Below are positions 33,717 through 46,391 of a stretch of DNA of 64,000 nt, in pieces. The translations under genes and the position numbers were made by a program. Position 1 is the stretch's first letter; every line of letters begins with the position of its first letter. The stretch is from Gautieria morchelliformis (lineage: Eukaryota; Basidiomycota; Agaricomycetes; Gomphales; Gomphaceae), in assembly GCA_015179125.1 (NCBI GenBank), contig WHVA01000276.1:62001-126000 (forward strand), read 5' to 3'. A model generated the notes under the pieces. The model did no database searches, was not told where the DNA came from, and saw only the letters and a list, made by a program, of their open reading frames with translations.

Positions 33717-36700
33717 AGGGGAAGCCCGTCCCTGATTCTCTCTGAAGAATAGGGGACTTCTTATATCTCGATTGAAAGTGTGACTAAGAGCATTTTCCTA
33801 TACACCCTTGTATCGTATAGATTCAGGTGTTGCTTGTGAGTCACACATTCAGTAGTCCTCTTTTGTTATCTGATGGTTTCATCGTGTTTCTTCACATAGC
33901 CTCTTCTATGGAAAACCAATTTAATCTGTTAGATTATCTTTAATGGTTTTGTAGGTCCCCAAGAGTCCTCGCTCCCGTTCAATTCTTAAGTAGATAGACT
34001 AGATACTCATTCCCGTTGGCCAGAATGTACTGATTGTCAGTATCTCCTGTGTCTGGAACAGCTTGGGCAATGCCGAGCGCAGTGTACATCATTGGTGCTG
34101 CCGATGGGGATTCTGAATTTATATTTACCAGGGGCAAGACAACCAAGGTTGAAGTTAATAGTTCCGAGAGGATCATGACTGATTTTGGGAGAATGACTCG
34201 ACTAGGGCTCGGCACTGTACCGTATGTTGGGCTGCCAGAACTGTCGACGGTACGGCCGTATTACGGGTTTACGGAACATATGGGTAATATATGTGAAAGG
34301 TAGGATTACAGACCCAGTACTTTGAGTATAAAAGCCAGTACGGGGACTCCTGAGCGGAACACCCTTCCTTTTTCCTACCACCCACTTCCCACCCCAGATC
34401 CTCTCCACCCCATGAATAAGTTTTGCATCTCTCCCAATACGTCTTGTGCGTCGCGCAAGGCACTTCTACACTCTTCTCCACCCAGGACCAAGCACCTCCC
34501 GCCACTGTGAGTACCATCCATTCCACCATTCACACCAGTTTTACCATGCTCACCATAATCCAATCTACACATGAAAAAGACTCTTCTGAAGATCTAAGAT
34601 AATCGCCAGTTACACTCCTATCCCTATCACCTTCGTCGGACACGACGTTCGTCCACGCCACCCACCACCACCACCTCATCTGAACCCTGTCTTACAAGAA
34701 ACTAAGTCTATATTGGATGGCCTGACTCATGACAAAGCATGCATACTTATAACGGTCAAAGCAGCCAACGATTTGCCTCAGCTCACATCTTGGTATGACA
34801 GACGTCACCATCCCTCAATGGCACTGGAACCAGACCCACCGTCTCTTCAGGAGCCACCCCCAGCATGTCGTGCAAACCGCAACATCATGTCAAGGCACCT
34901 GGTAGAGGTCTTACGGCGCCCTTCAAACCCTCCTGCATCCTCAAAAGGAAAGGCGGGGTGTTGATTATGTTGCCCTTGACACACCGGAAGGTCGATTGAT
35001 GCGAACCGCCGACATATCGGACCTACCCCTGCTGTCCCGATGACACCAACAACAAGAGATCCCCAGTGTTCTTCTATTCGACCCTCTCTTCATGGCAATG
35101 AGCTGACTGAATGGTAGTTGTATCAGCCAGCCTGAAGACAGAAACTCTTCCATAAAGCCCCAAGACCCACGATCCAAGTTCCGATGGCATGTTCCGATGG
35201 TAAGAAGGGAGGCAAGCCCACTTCTCTCCTGTCTCAGGTGTATGAGGACCTTGCGTTTTGTCCTCGGGATCTGAGTCACCTGCAGGGATGGTTCAGTTTT
35301 GGATGAAGAAGGCACAGACCGCGCTAGGCCAGCTGGGGTGTCGTCTAAGAAAATAAAGGCAAGGGTGTGGATCCTCTCGAGAGGGGGTTGTCAACACTTC
35401 TCAAGGGTGGACATCGGGGTGGTCATAATGATCAGGTATGCAATGCATGTCCCCAAGATGCGGCTGGTGTTGGCACTTGAAAGAGGACTTTGGCTCCTCC
35501 CTGTCTGCTAAGATCTGCTTGTAGCCGCTGTGTATCTAGCACGCTGGATCAGCCTCCGAGGCAGAGTGGCGGCACGCCTCAGCTGAGACACTAGTGGAGT
35601 CACTGGTGTTCAGCTGAGATGTGGCGCCACTCCTGAATGCAATGGTGCCGGCCCCTTGTTGGCCACAGAAGGCTCTGCGACTATGGCGAGGTCGTGATAC
35701 ACTCACCGTGCGCAACGACCTGACCATAATCACAAGAGCTTTCTATGGTGAAGACCTTGCTGGCCACCAAAGGTTCTGCAAGTTGCAGAGCCTTGGGTGG
35801 CCAGCAAGGTCTTCACCACAGCAGTCTCAGGAGAGTGGTATGTCCCCATCGACGATTGGATGGACGTTGATGAAGAATGAGAACTTTCCCCATTCACTCT
35901 TGCCTTCTGACCAAGACCAGAGCGATTATACGGATGTCGATGATGAGGATGTCGACTGTTCCCTTGAGACTCTGAGGATATCAGTTATCTTGGGATGTTC
36001 AATATGACCTCAGAGTCATGTTGCGGATCTAGGAACAGCATTGCTGGTTTCCAATCGCATTGGTGATCAATAGGTATAATCAATTAATGCACTCAAAGAC
36101 AGTATCTAACTTCATTCAAAGTCCCCAGGGCTTCACTGGGAAGTGTCACTGTGTGGCGCATGGGAGCGACCATCAGTACACTTCCCGCTACCAGAGTTGA
36201 TGGGTGCAAACTACAATACTTGCGCACTGCTCTCGTCAAGCATTAGCAACTGCAATCGGCAATACAACTACTCAAAGATTTGAAGACTTGAAAACTGTCA
36301 TGCTGAGTGGACGCAAATATGAATTCTTGTCTTTTCACCTGGAGACTAGCACACTCTTGTCCACCGGCTTGCAGTACAACACTTACAACCATTGTGCTAG
36401 GTTCGTGGATGGTTTGGCATTGGCGAACCGCCCAGGCAAGAGCTGGAGAGTCCCATTGTGAGCTTGAACTGCTCTCACACGAAGGCCTTTGGCGGGGCAT
36501 TGAGAATGTGGCGGAGATAGCAGCATCCCCACATTTTCCATGCAGATCCACGGCTGTGTGACTGGAAAGGGATGTTGGGCAGCGTTTTTCAATGAAGAAC
36601 ATGGGTGCAGGCGAGAGAAAATCCAGAGGGTGGGTGCACAGGCCATGCTTGAGCCGTTTGTCCACGTTAACATGAAGGGCATATGCAGTTTGGCATGAGA

Positions 36701-36950
36701 GTCTTTGAACCTCCTTCTGGAAATGTATCTCTAGCTCAGAGTAGTACAGCTTTATAGTAGTAGCACTGATAATAATCATGTGGTTTTATTCTTGAATATT
36801 CAAGTATATTTTCGTACTTATATAAGCATTAGAGAACGGTTGCGTCCACGCTGTGCATATGCCATATACTGTAGTATTGATACACATGGTATGAGATTAG
36901 GGACACGCACTTCAAATACAAAGATCAACTGTGATGGCAAGGGCCGGCCG
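33717..36950. other. Intergenic region, no confident gene
   Basis: Several open frames under 130 codons, none with a recognised domain. Contains the long hairpin at 35747-35817. A TATA-like stretch near 34322 (gagtataaaagccagtac) could be a promoter but no gene follows that I can support. Confidence 0.35.
35747..35817. repeat. 71-bp near-perfect hairpin
   Basis: Arms of 35 nt around a 1-nt centre: ggtgaagaccttgctggcc... pairs with ...ggccagcaaggtcttcacc, with about three mismatches near the middle. It could be a foldback relic, a cruciform or an RNA hairpin; no coding frame explains it. Confidence 0.8.
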
Positions 36951-37025
36951 ACGCCGCACAGCTTTGGAAGCCGACGCACCCACAGATATCAACAGAGTTC
37001 GGTCACTGGCCGGGCGTCTCACCGC

Positions 37026-37052
37026 CTCTCTCTCTCTCTCTCTCTCTCTCTC
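37026..37052 (+). promoter_or_regulatory. CT-repeat immediately upstream of the GT17 start codon
   Basis: A run of CT dinucleotides ending a few bases before the ATG at 37056. Pyrimidine tracts in this position are common around transcription starts of fungal genes; role here inferred. Confidence 0.45.
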
Positions 37053-37055
37053 CCC

Positions 37056-38525
37056 ATGGATCGCCGGCATCGGCGACTCCTCTCCCTCGCAGCCGCCCTC
37101 GCCTTCTTCTTCCTTCTCTACACCTATGCCTACCAGATCCGGAACACCATCTCCTACGGCTCCCGCCCGCTATGGGACACGCCCGACGGCCCGCGGCGCG
37201 TCGTCCCCCACTACTACGCGGAAGGCACCGCGTCCGACGCACAGCACTGTGCGCTGCACGGCTGGACCCTGCGGGACCGCGCGCGCGCGCCGGATGTGTG
37301 GGACGCGGTGCTGTTCAGCACGGAGCTGGACCTGCTCGAGATACGGATGCACGAGCTCGATACGGTCGTCGACAAGTTCTTCATCATCGAAAGCGACCGT
37401 ATGTTCATCGCCGTTTGTGCCTTTTTTTTTGTTGATCGTTGACCAAACATGCCTGCCTCTTCGTAGGTACGTTCACGGGCATCCCGAAGGCGCCCGTCTT
37501 TTCGCAGAATCGCGCCCGCTTCGACGCCTTCGCCGGCAAGATCGTCTATAAGCTCATCAGCGGGCGCGTCCCCGCGCGCGGGGAGACTGCGTTCGACGTC
37601 GAGCGCCACCAGCGCGCTGCGATGACCGCGCTGATCAACGCGCATGTCCCCGCGCAGGCGCGCCCGCTCGTCGTCTTCTCGGACGTGGACGAGATCCCGG
37701 CCGCGCATACCCTGCGTCTGATTAAGGCGTGCGCGGCGCCGTCGCCGCTGCACCTCCAGATGCGCAACTACATCTACTCGTTTGAGTGGCCGTACGGCTG
37801 GGGGAGCTGGCGCGCGCAGATACACGAGTGGGGCGCCCGTGAGTTTTACATGCACTCGAAGGCGACGGACGTCGTGTTGGCGGATGCGGGGTGGCATTGC
37901 AGGTGCGGTGTCTCTCATGGCTGGCCGCGGCTGCGGCTGCGTGCGCCGCCTGTGGCTGACGTTGACGTTGACGAGCGGTGCAGTTATTGTTTCAGGTATA
38001 TCCACGAGTTCGTGACGAAAATGCAAGGTGCGGTTTGTCAGTTCCCGGTGGTGACTTTGACTGGCATCAAATTAATGTACTTATGTGTGGTTTGCGCGTA
38101 GGTTTCTCGCACGCCGATCGTATTGGGGGAGATCGGTCCCTTCTCTCTCCAGCGAGGATTCAGAAGGTGATATGCGAGGGTACGGATATATTTAACATGT
38201 TGCCTGAGGTCCGTCGTTACTCCCATTCTACGCACTCAATACTCATCATTCATCTTGACCTTCAGGCATATTCCGTACGTCCCGCCAAGCATTCACTTGA
38301 CGTCGTCGACCCAACTGACCCCGCCAACCGCTTATCCAGTACAAAGACATGCTCTCTCTGATGCATCCCGATGCGTAAGCCCTAACGCCACATTCTGAGA
38401 CTCGTCTTTATGACCAGTCCAGCAGGTCGCAGAGTGCAGTCGGCTTACCGCACCACCTCATACGGCACGCGGACAAGTTCAAGTTCTTACTGCCCGGGGG
38501 GTGCGAGCGCGCGCTGGAAGATTGA
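37056..38525 (+). CDS. GT17 family beta-1,4-N-acetylglucosaminyltransferase-like protein
   Basis: Seven exons: 37056-37398, 37467-37902, 37984-38027, 38102-38208, 38266-38274 (9 nt), 38340-38374, 38423-38525; 1077 nt, 358 residues, every junction in frame. Type II membrane layout: short basic cytoplasmic tail (MDRRHRR), one membrane anchor (about residues 8-27), then a lumenal GT17 domain with the family's [34 protein letters not shown] and GWHCSYCF...FSHADR blocks and the [11 protein letters not shown] end. The family includes animal GnT-III (bisecting GlcNAc); the fungal substrate is not known. FSDVDEIP holds a likely metal-binding DxD. Alternative upstream ATGs exist, but this one gives the membrane anchor. 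A broken copy of the middle lies at 29399-29808. Confidence 0.93.
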
Positions 38526-41500
38526 ATCGCTTTACCGTGCGTAAAGGGTTTGGGTCCGGGTTCGTTGTTTGTCCTCGCACATTTTTAGGCCCGCCCGCAA
38601 CGCGACTCGCCTTTTGGTCACGTGCGAGGCAGGTGTAGTGCGTTATTTGCTAGGAGCCTCTTTCGCGCACCTCTGTCCCAGCGCAGTAAATACCAGCTTT
38701 GCGCCCCTCGTCCTCTGTGACGGCGGCTCCGGTACAGTCCACCCATATATATGTTCCGGCGGGACGTACGGCGCACTCGCACAGGCCAGACACACCCGCC
38801 GGAGGTTGGACTTCCCCCAGCTGCCGTTAAAGGTGTATATCTCGGGGGTGTATACTTATCTGAGGGGTTCTCACAAATTTACTTTGTATTTATGTAACTA
38901 GTAGGATGTACACCAGACCTAATACGTCCGTCCAGGCTCATAGCTCTCATGCATGTGCACGGTAGTACGTGAGGGGCGCTGTATATGGAGGCGGGATACG
39001 GGGCACGTGCACCGTACTGACAGGCTGGACACGGGGCGAGGTGCACCGTATGTAGAGGCGTAAGGACGGTCGGCGGTCACCGGGGACGGTTGAGGCGTAG
39101 GCCGACGTCTGAATTGAACACGCATGTATTTTGCAACACGTTGTACATGTTTCCCACAGCCTGCATCTCACTCCTATCCGCGAATTTTGCCACGTACTTA
39201 CATTTGCCATCGACAATTTGTCAAAGCTGGCAGTTTCTCCGGAAGGAGTGGTCTGCTGCGAGATTTCGAGCTATCGAAATTGACATTGCAAAGCATTGGA
39301 GGGAAAAATAGACGAAAGTGAGTTAGAGATGTGCCAGGCGAGGATTTACGCTGCCCATACTCCTGGTGCAACCCCGCCCGCTACCGGATCACCTCCAGCA
39401 CAGTGGGGCCAGACAAGCCACCTCTGAGCCGTGAAGTTAAGCCGATGGATTCTCGAATATCCCGCCGCAATTTTGTGCGTCGGCATGCGCCGGATCCGGG
39501 ACTATGGCGACAGTGCAGTATGTGGGGAGCCGTGGGGTGGGCGACATGGGGGTCCGGCGCTTGAGGAGTGGTCTGTGCGCACGCGACGGGTCGTCAGTCA
39601 GCGGACGCGCGCATACAAAGCACGCAGGACCCACTTCATAGCACCCCATCCCCGCGCACTCGTGTAGTACTCGTCGATCTGGAATGCGGCGCGCCGTGCA
39701 TGTGTGGGCAGGGTGCTGCACCTGCTGCGGGTGCGGGTGACTCTGGCTCTGCGACTGCGCCTGGTGCTGGCCGCCCTGTCCCTATGCGCTTCTGCCCGCA
39801 CCACGAACTCGCGAGCTGTTGCTGGGCCTGCTGCGTGGGACGCCAGCGCGGCGGCACCGTTATTCCCCGCGCCCGCACCCCCACCATCCCCCCCAAACGG
39901 CGGATATGCAAAGTTCAGGCTGCGCGAGGATGGAGGCGGCGGCCCAGACTCTACTGTCGGTGCTGAGGCGGACGCCCACGTTGAGGAGAGGGGTGCACGG
40001 TGGAGTGTGCATGTGGAGGCGGCGAGAGTGTGGAAAGGTGGGTGTGTGGCGGGGGAGGGAGCTGGTACGAGTGGAGGAGATGCGTCCCGAGCGTGTGTGA
40101 GCTCGGGTGTTTATGCGGGTGCTGGTGGGCTGTGTGTGTGACGATACGTGTCCTTGTTCCTCCTGGTGCCTTGTGGCCTAGTATCGGCCCAGTAGATCGG
40201 GTGCAGACAACCACGCAGGCAGCACGGAACAGACCCAGGGTGAAGCCACACCCGCAGAACCTCAGGAATCCCGCGCGTGAAGATGACTTCTTCCGACATA
40301 TCGATCGGTCAGTCGTTATATGAGCGTGAATTTCAGGGCGCACAGCTGGCCCGTCGATGTAAAGAGAACGCAAGCCGAAAACGCGGGGGCCCTTTACGTG
40401 CAGCGGGTAAACGCCACTCCTGGGAGACAATCAGCTGACGGCGCAGCTACAAGCTCACGGCGATCAGCGGTTAGGGTACTCCACGACGGGCTGGGACACC
40501 GCAACAAGAGCGAAGGTGTCGAAGGCAGTTAACGTGCTCTGGCCATCTATTATTTCGTCCAATCTTGACTATGAATATTTTCCTCTTCTTTTCCATTGCT
40601 CCATCAGATCTCTCTGCTGTGCAACCTGCTTGTCTCTCATCTATGCCACTCGGTCGTGTCTATCTCTGATGTTATATGTTTGTGTACTAGACTCGGAAGT
40701 GTAAAAGCGACTTCTGACCCAACAGCACTCTTCGACAGCCTTGCAACATTACATGTCGATGTATAAGAGAAAGCTGGGGGAATAATGCGCATGTTCAAAT
40801 GGGAGCCGGCCCAACGCAAAGTAGCGGACTGATTGGAATGGATATCGCGCGGTCAGTCCCATTGAGACCCCCAACTGCTTACGGGTACTCAGCCAAACTT
40901 TGAACGGCCGATGGGATAGGTTTCTGTGAACGGCTGGGGAAGCAGTGGCAAACGTAGGTGTCTGAGAAATTAGCATTTGAAAGCGACATGTTGTGTAACC
41001 AACGCACCGCGCCGCTTGTCAAGACCGTGATCATTGACGGGGCGTGCCACAATGCGATCAGTGGTCGGGAGCTGATAATAATGGGGTCCAATTCACTCTC
41101 GGGGCCGACTTGCAAATCAAGCAGAAGCGTTATAAACGACGAGTTTCTACCATGTGAGATAGTCTTCATCAGCTTAGTATCCCCGTGCTGGACGAAGAGA
41201 CAAAGGTAATGGAAGAAACTGTTGTGGGTAGATGCCTCTCCTACAATGTTTCCAAGCAAATTGGAATGCTTGGACAGCCACCAGGTATACGCGTGTCGGC
41301 ATTTAGCAGGGATGGACGAATTATAGGGGTCAGTTGGGGAACGTCTGCGCTGTTGTGCTTCCTTCGGTAATTGTGCGATATTTACCATCGTACTCAAGTC
41401 TCTATTTCTTTCGGCATGTATTCAGGTACGGAAATTAAGTGTGCCTTTCGGGTCGAATCGTCAATGGGAACCGTGTTATAAGTAGACATCCGTAGAAAGT

Positions 41501-41849
41501 CAAGTACGCACAGTTATTAAGGTCGCACATGAATTTATCATGTTCACGCAACTCGGGGCTTACAGTAAGATAGATAGGGAGAGTCCATTCAGGGCAAATA
41601 TGACCAGTTTTATATGGGAATAAGGATATGCTGCACGGAGCGAGACGGAGTAAGCAGCGGTGAGGTAGCCTGGATAGCCGAATTGGCCGAGATGCTGCAA
41701 AGGGCTCTGTATACGAGCGCGCATCTACGGCAAACCGATTTCGAGCACGCAAAATGTGGGGTGTGGGAACGCGTATGCGTCACGTGACGCATGTCAGCGC
41801 GGCATATGCCGCTCAAGTGCGGCACCTTTTCGCTCATCATACGATCCAT
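38526..41849. other. Long region without a confident gene
   Basis: Many overlapping open frames on both strands around 39430-40430 reflect high GC. None has a domain I recognise. Short degenerate repeats of a GCACGTGCACCGTA-type motif occur at about 38950-39060. A stretch near 39430 has a short GAAGTTAAGC match to 5S rRNA (see rejected list). Confidence 0.35.
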
Positions 41850-41851
41850 TA

Positions 41852-43408
41852 GGGGCTTTCAGTCCCGAGCTAAGAAGCAGCTTGTTCAACCAGCCGGGGT
41901 CGCTGGTTGAACAAGCTGCTTGTGGACTTTGAAGTTTTCTGGCTTCGACAGTTCAGTGCAGTTCCCAATATATCTTCGCATTCTTGTTCGCGCTCCATGG
42001 CAATAGTGATGGGCACGGCCTGGCTTGGCCTGAAAGCCGTGGCTTTGGCCCGGCTCGCCCCGGCTTTGGCTTGCTAAAAACCTGAGCCAGGCCATTAGCA
42101 CTTGGCCTGGCTCGGCTCCGGCTTGGCCTTGGCTTGGGCCATGGCCTGTTGGTGGGGGAATAGCCTTGTAGACAAGATATCATTCTCATATTGTATGTAG
42201 CGTACCAAAAGGTATTCAAGCTCCTCCTCGTTGTCGATGATATCATCGGGGCTGTTTTGTCTCCTGCACCTGTCTTCTTGATGCGTTGCCGGGTCACATT
42301 TAGGGGATCACGCAACGCCACACTGGGTTTCACCACACGTCCGGTGCTTGTGACTGCGACGCGTGCCCGGGCCCATCACGCAGAGCACAACCCCACGGTC
42401 TGGACAGTGCGCATCCGCGATGCACGGAGCGCGGCGGGGCGCCGGGGACGGGCCACGAGCTGCTCGGGTCGCAGAGGCCGGGCGCGGGGACACGGACGGC
42501 AAGCAGATGAAGCGCATGCGGATTAGCACTGCGGAGCGCGGCGACGCGCGGCTAGCTGGGCGCTGCAGGCGCGGGCATGGACATCGACGCGTCCAGCGCG
42601 GACGAGGAGGATGGGGAGCGCGGCGAAGGCGAGAACGAGAAGACTGGCGAGGAGCGCGAGAGGGAGCGCGCAGCGATTAGGAAGAAGCTCGAGGTGTCGC
42701 GCGCGCGGAGGAGAAGCAGCATGAGCGGGACATTTTTGATCGTTAGGGGATCCTAACGATCACGCAACGCCGCACTGGGTTTCACCATACGTCTGGTGCT
42801 TGTGACTGTCGGCGCCGTTAACTGCCTCAATTTCACTATCAGAATCAGCGATGCGAGGGTGGGGCATAGCAAGTGGGGTAAAGAGTAAGGGATAAGGAGA
42901 CTGTAACTACACTATCATCGAAAAAAATTATATTCGCTGCCAGTATCAGAGCAGACATATCCTTTTTTGTGACCGAAGATCTTGTATTTAGGCGCTCGCC
43001 AGGCTTGCCATCATGGCAAGCTTGTAGGGATACCATTCACTTCGTCGTTCTTGCTTTTTTTGGCAGCACCTTCACGTGGGGTGCCCGGGTTGGCGTGCTT
43101 CTGTGGCATCTTCATTCGAATTTCTAGTGTAGAATTTCATGTACTGTAGAATTTCGCGTACTGTAGTAATGTTAGCGTGTGATGACACCACGCGCTTGTC
43201 ACCTTGAGTCACAGTTTGCGCTTACGAAGGCTGTTGTGGGTGGGTGCAGGCGGCATGACGGATGTGCTGGCTGCCGAATGCCGAACAAGCAGCTTTGGGC
43301 GCTTGCGACCAGCAGCAGTCGCTGCTAGAAGCTACCCCCGGGGCAGCTTTTCCAACAAGCAGCTTCTAGCAGCCAGAAGCTGCTTCTCACCTCGGGACTG
43401 AAAGCCCC
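41852..43408. mobile_element. Non-autonomous inverted-repeat element bounded by TA
   Basis: Ends GGGGCTTTCAGTCCCGAG (41852) and its reverse complement (to 43408), inverted match about 27-30 bp, each flanked by TA (41850-41851; 43409-43410). Each end has a subterminal hairpin built around AAGCAGCTT: 19-bp arms at 41876-41894/41902-41920 and 11-bp arms at 43357-43367/43375-43385. No transposase inside. The interior holds GGCTTGGCC-rich low complexity DNA (about 42015-42160) and a GC-rich segment between two copies of a ~55 bp repeat (42301-42356 and 42744-42808). Superfamily not certain; TA points to Tc1/mariner or a related group. Confidence 0.7.
42357..42743 (+). other. GC-rich segment with acidic/basic open frame inside the TIR element
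   Basis: Lies between the direct repeats described for the parent element. One plus-strand frame (from about 42575) reads a charged stretch, MDIDASSADEEDGERGEGEN followed by ERERERAAIRKKLEV, then ARRRSSM, which looks like a piece of a host nuclear protein. No start or end is defined. A captured host exon is possible; chance at high GC is the alternative. A perfect palindrome, tgatcgttagg-ggat-cctaacgatca, closes the segment at about 42737-42762. Confidence 0.35.
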
Positions 43409-43499
43409 TATTGAGGCAATTTGTGTCAGGTTGTCAAATTTCAATGAGTACCTTGGTAAGTATGGGATGTGTGCCTTCTACGAGCACATGATTTTCAAG

Positions 43500-45785
43500 C
43501 TACAGTTTCACATGGGCCGACTGGCTCTCGTTGAAAACCCTCATGTTCTCCGCGACTGTCTTGCCTCTGCATAAGGCTTTTGTGGCCACGGCATCTATCT
43601 CGTTGTCGTCGAGAGGTTTCCAGCACGTCTCCTCCAGATGTCTCCGGAGATGATCTTTCCGGGCGTACGTCGTCGGCACACCATATCTTGTGCACCCGTA
43701 GGGGCACGGCACCTCCAGCTCCTCTGCACAGCGAAGGTCAGCCTCGGATTTGATGATCTTGGCATCAGATAGGTCCATCGACCCATTCTTAATGTGCCTA
43801 AGCTCACGCATGAGGTGGGACTTGAAGTGCCGTTTGCCGTTTATGGATACATCTGCACCGCATGTCTTGCCGCATCCACTGTCAAAACGGCACTGGTATG
43901 AGTGCTGTGCCGTCTCCATATGCTGCCCATCGCCGTCGACGTTATTTGATGGCCCGGGGTGCGGGCTTGGAGAGGAAGCTACTGGATCTGGTTGCATTGC
44001 CAGGGATCCCACCATCTCCAAACTGGCAGCATTTGCTGCCGGTGGGGTGGCCGTGGTGGTCCACGCCACCCCCTGGTTGTAATATAAAAGTTTGTTTTGG
44101 ATGGTGGGCCTGTAGCATGCGTCAAGGTTATGTCTCTGTCTGTCGAACACACGCGAAGCCACACACATATTCTGCCCACCATCTGTATATTTTGTCATTC
44201 CACTATCATAGGAGAAGGACATTCCCTGATATGGTGATGGAACATTGTCACTGTATAGCACATTTTCCTGCGGTAGGTAAAGGCCTCTAACGTCTTGACC
44301 GCTTGAGAACTAGATCAGATATGTGCTATTACACCCATTAAAAATATTTGCCTACCCGGGATATTCCCTCAAGGCTGAATATGAGCTGAAGGGCCGCGTC
44401 TGTCTGACTGGGAGCTGCGTGGCATGAGATCGGCCCTAGCTCTTCCGCGCCAAGCTCAGAAGCATTGTCGGCATACGCAGCTTGCGGTAGAAAACTGGGT
44501 CCTGTGTCTTGACCCCTTATAACCACGTCAGGTATGCACTATTGCACAATAAGGTTTGCGCCTACCCGAAGTATTGCCTTGAATCCTCAGCGAATGTCCC
44601 ATCTGTCTGTCCACTGGGGGGGGAATTCTTGCCTCACAAGTTGCGGATACTCAGAGTGGGTGCCAGAGAGTGGTATGCCATTCGGAGGTTGAGATGGATA
44701 ACTGTTAATGGGCCATGGGTGATAAAGTCCTTCCGGCTCCCGGCTTCGGACAAAATGATTAATTTTCTATTGTCACGTATAACGGCCACGTGCTTACCCG
44801 AAAGCATACTCCTCCACACGATAACCGACAGGTGAGCTTGTCGAGCCAGGGTGATGAGCCGCGCGGTACGGCATAATGTTTGCCACAGGCTCTTGGTTGC
44901 CTACGTGGTCATAACCGGTGTAGGGTATGTCCTGCCGGACGGAACGGAACTGAAAGTACTCTGAGCGAGCACCACTAACTGCTGTGCTGTTCTGGAGTGT
45001 CCGCTCGCCGTAAACATGCGGAACATTGTCTATCCGGGGTGCGCAATGCCGCCATCCCTGTTGGCTGCTTGAGAAAAAGGTGAGTACTGTTCTAGCATGC
45101 TGTAGAATGCTTGTACCTACCTATACTCTATCTGACCAGCCGAGTAATATGGCACATGTTCCGTCCCTGGTTGAAAGTCTGCATCGGCGACTGGTCCAAC
45201 GGCAACACATGGTGGAAACTGCGGAACAAAGCCATCTGCCGTCAGAAGCCGCGCATTTCTGTGCGTCAGCCAGTGAGCTTTTTTGTCTTCACTCTGACAG
45301 AACCTGACGAAGCATACTCAAAAGGTTGACCGGCGTTGTCAATCCAACCTGGGGTGACCGAGGTGCTAGCTGACACATCTCCAACAAGCTGCTCTAGCGG
45401 ATACTCGAACAGGCATGCTTGTGGGTCGACGACAGGTGCGTCCTGCTGGACGTGATCTACAGCCGCATAATATGGGGTGGCGTATGCGGCCGAAACCTGG
45501 TCACTCCAGTGTTCTGACACGACTACATCACCCTGAAACATTGTTAGTGGCGTACATCTCAAGCTTGAGAAGAATGCTAACTTTTTTTTCCTGTGTAAAG
45601 GGCCGGTTAGTCCAAGCATATTCACTCGGACCTGCCACTGATGGTTGTGGCTCATAGAAATCATCCTGGGGACTGTTATACTCGATCCGGACAGGAGATT
45701 GCTGCGAGGGAAAAGATGGCGCGGAGGCAGTTACCGGGGACGTCGTACTAGTAGAGTAGTGCGTATACTTGGTTTGGGACGCCAT
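43500..45785 (-). CDS. C2H2-like zinc-finger protein
   Basis: Seven exons on the minus strand: 45785-45582, 45532-45304, 45235-45121, 45064-44798, 44613-44566, 44494-44356, 44267-43500; 1770 nt, 589 residues, with all introns GT-AG (49-184 nt) and phases consistent. The N-terminal two thirds is Ser/Tyr/Pro/Gln-rich and probably disordered (activation-domain-like). The C-terminal part holds two Cys/His finger-like modules: CRFDSGCGKTC...H...H at about residues 455-490 and CPYGCTRYG...RKDHLRRHLEETC at about 520-550. Likely a sequence-specific transcription factor in the nucleus; targets unknown. Start chosen as the first ATG before the continuous N-terminal exon. It looks whole. Confidence 0.82.
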
Positions 45786-46389
45786 CTGGGATCAGAGTAT
45801 GTTGCGGTAAGGAAACGAACGCAAGCCCTTTATATATCTACTTGGAGCATTCCACAAATAGTCATCCTAATCCACGACTGCGTTGAGTCCGATACGCTGA
45901 GAACGGCGTTGTAGAGTTTACAACGTGTCAAAAACGTTGAAACACGCATCAACGCCTCGCAGATCACACGACAAGAAGCATGGGTTAAACATTTCAACTA
46001 TAATGGCTGTGCTCTCGAGCTCAATGATACAAATTTGAATACGATAGAATCAGGGAAGAGGAAGGGCAGTGACTCACTTGATCCAGTATCCTGGGGAATC
46101 ACCCATCTTCCCATGCAATAGATTGTGGTATGGCTCAGTTAATTGTGAACTCTTTATTCTCGATTTAAGTCACGTCCCGGTGCTCAAGGCCTCCGAGTCA
46201 GGGAGCAGTCAAACGTTGACCAAGTTCGGATCGATCCAGTCGAGTCGCAATAATAAGCCATGCCTGACACTCTAACCACGGGGTGTAAACGCTAGCTTCT
46301 GGCCAAGAATATCTAACCATGGTTTGAGCAATCACAGAAGCACGACAAAATATTCCGGTGTACATGAGTGCCAAAGTGCCATGGGGGTT
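45786..46389. other. Upstream region of the zinc-finger gene
   Basis: Presumed promoter for the minus-strand gene; ctttatatatct at 45829-45840 is a TATA-like element about 45 bp upstream of the ATG. No gene seen from here to the left end of T2. Confidence 0.4.
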
Positions 46390-46391
46390 TA

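Noticed and set aside
36931-37551. Alternative long frames overlapping the GT17 gene
   Set aside because: The seven-exon model explains the region with conserved GT17 blocks; the other frames are shadows.
39331-39460. Possible 5S rRNA or 5S-derived SINE
   Set aside because: Only a ~10-base match (GAAGTTAAGC) to the 5S internal promoter; the rest does not fit 5S pairing.
39430-40430. Overlapping long open frames on both strands
   Set aside because: GC-driven; none has a domain, and splice-supported structure is not visible.
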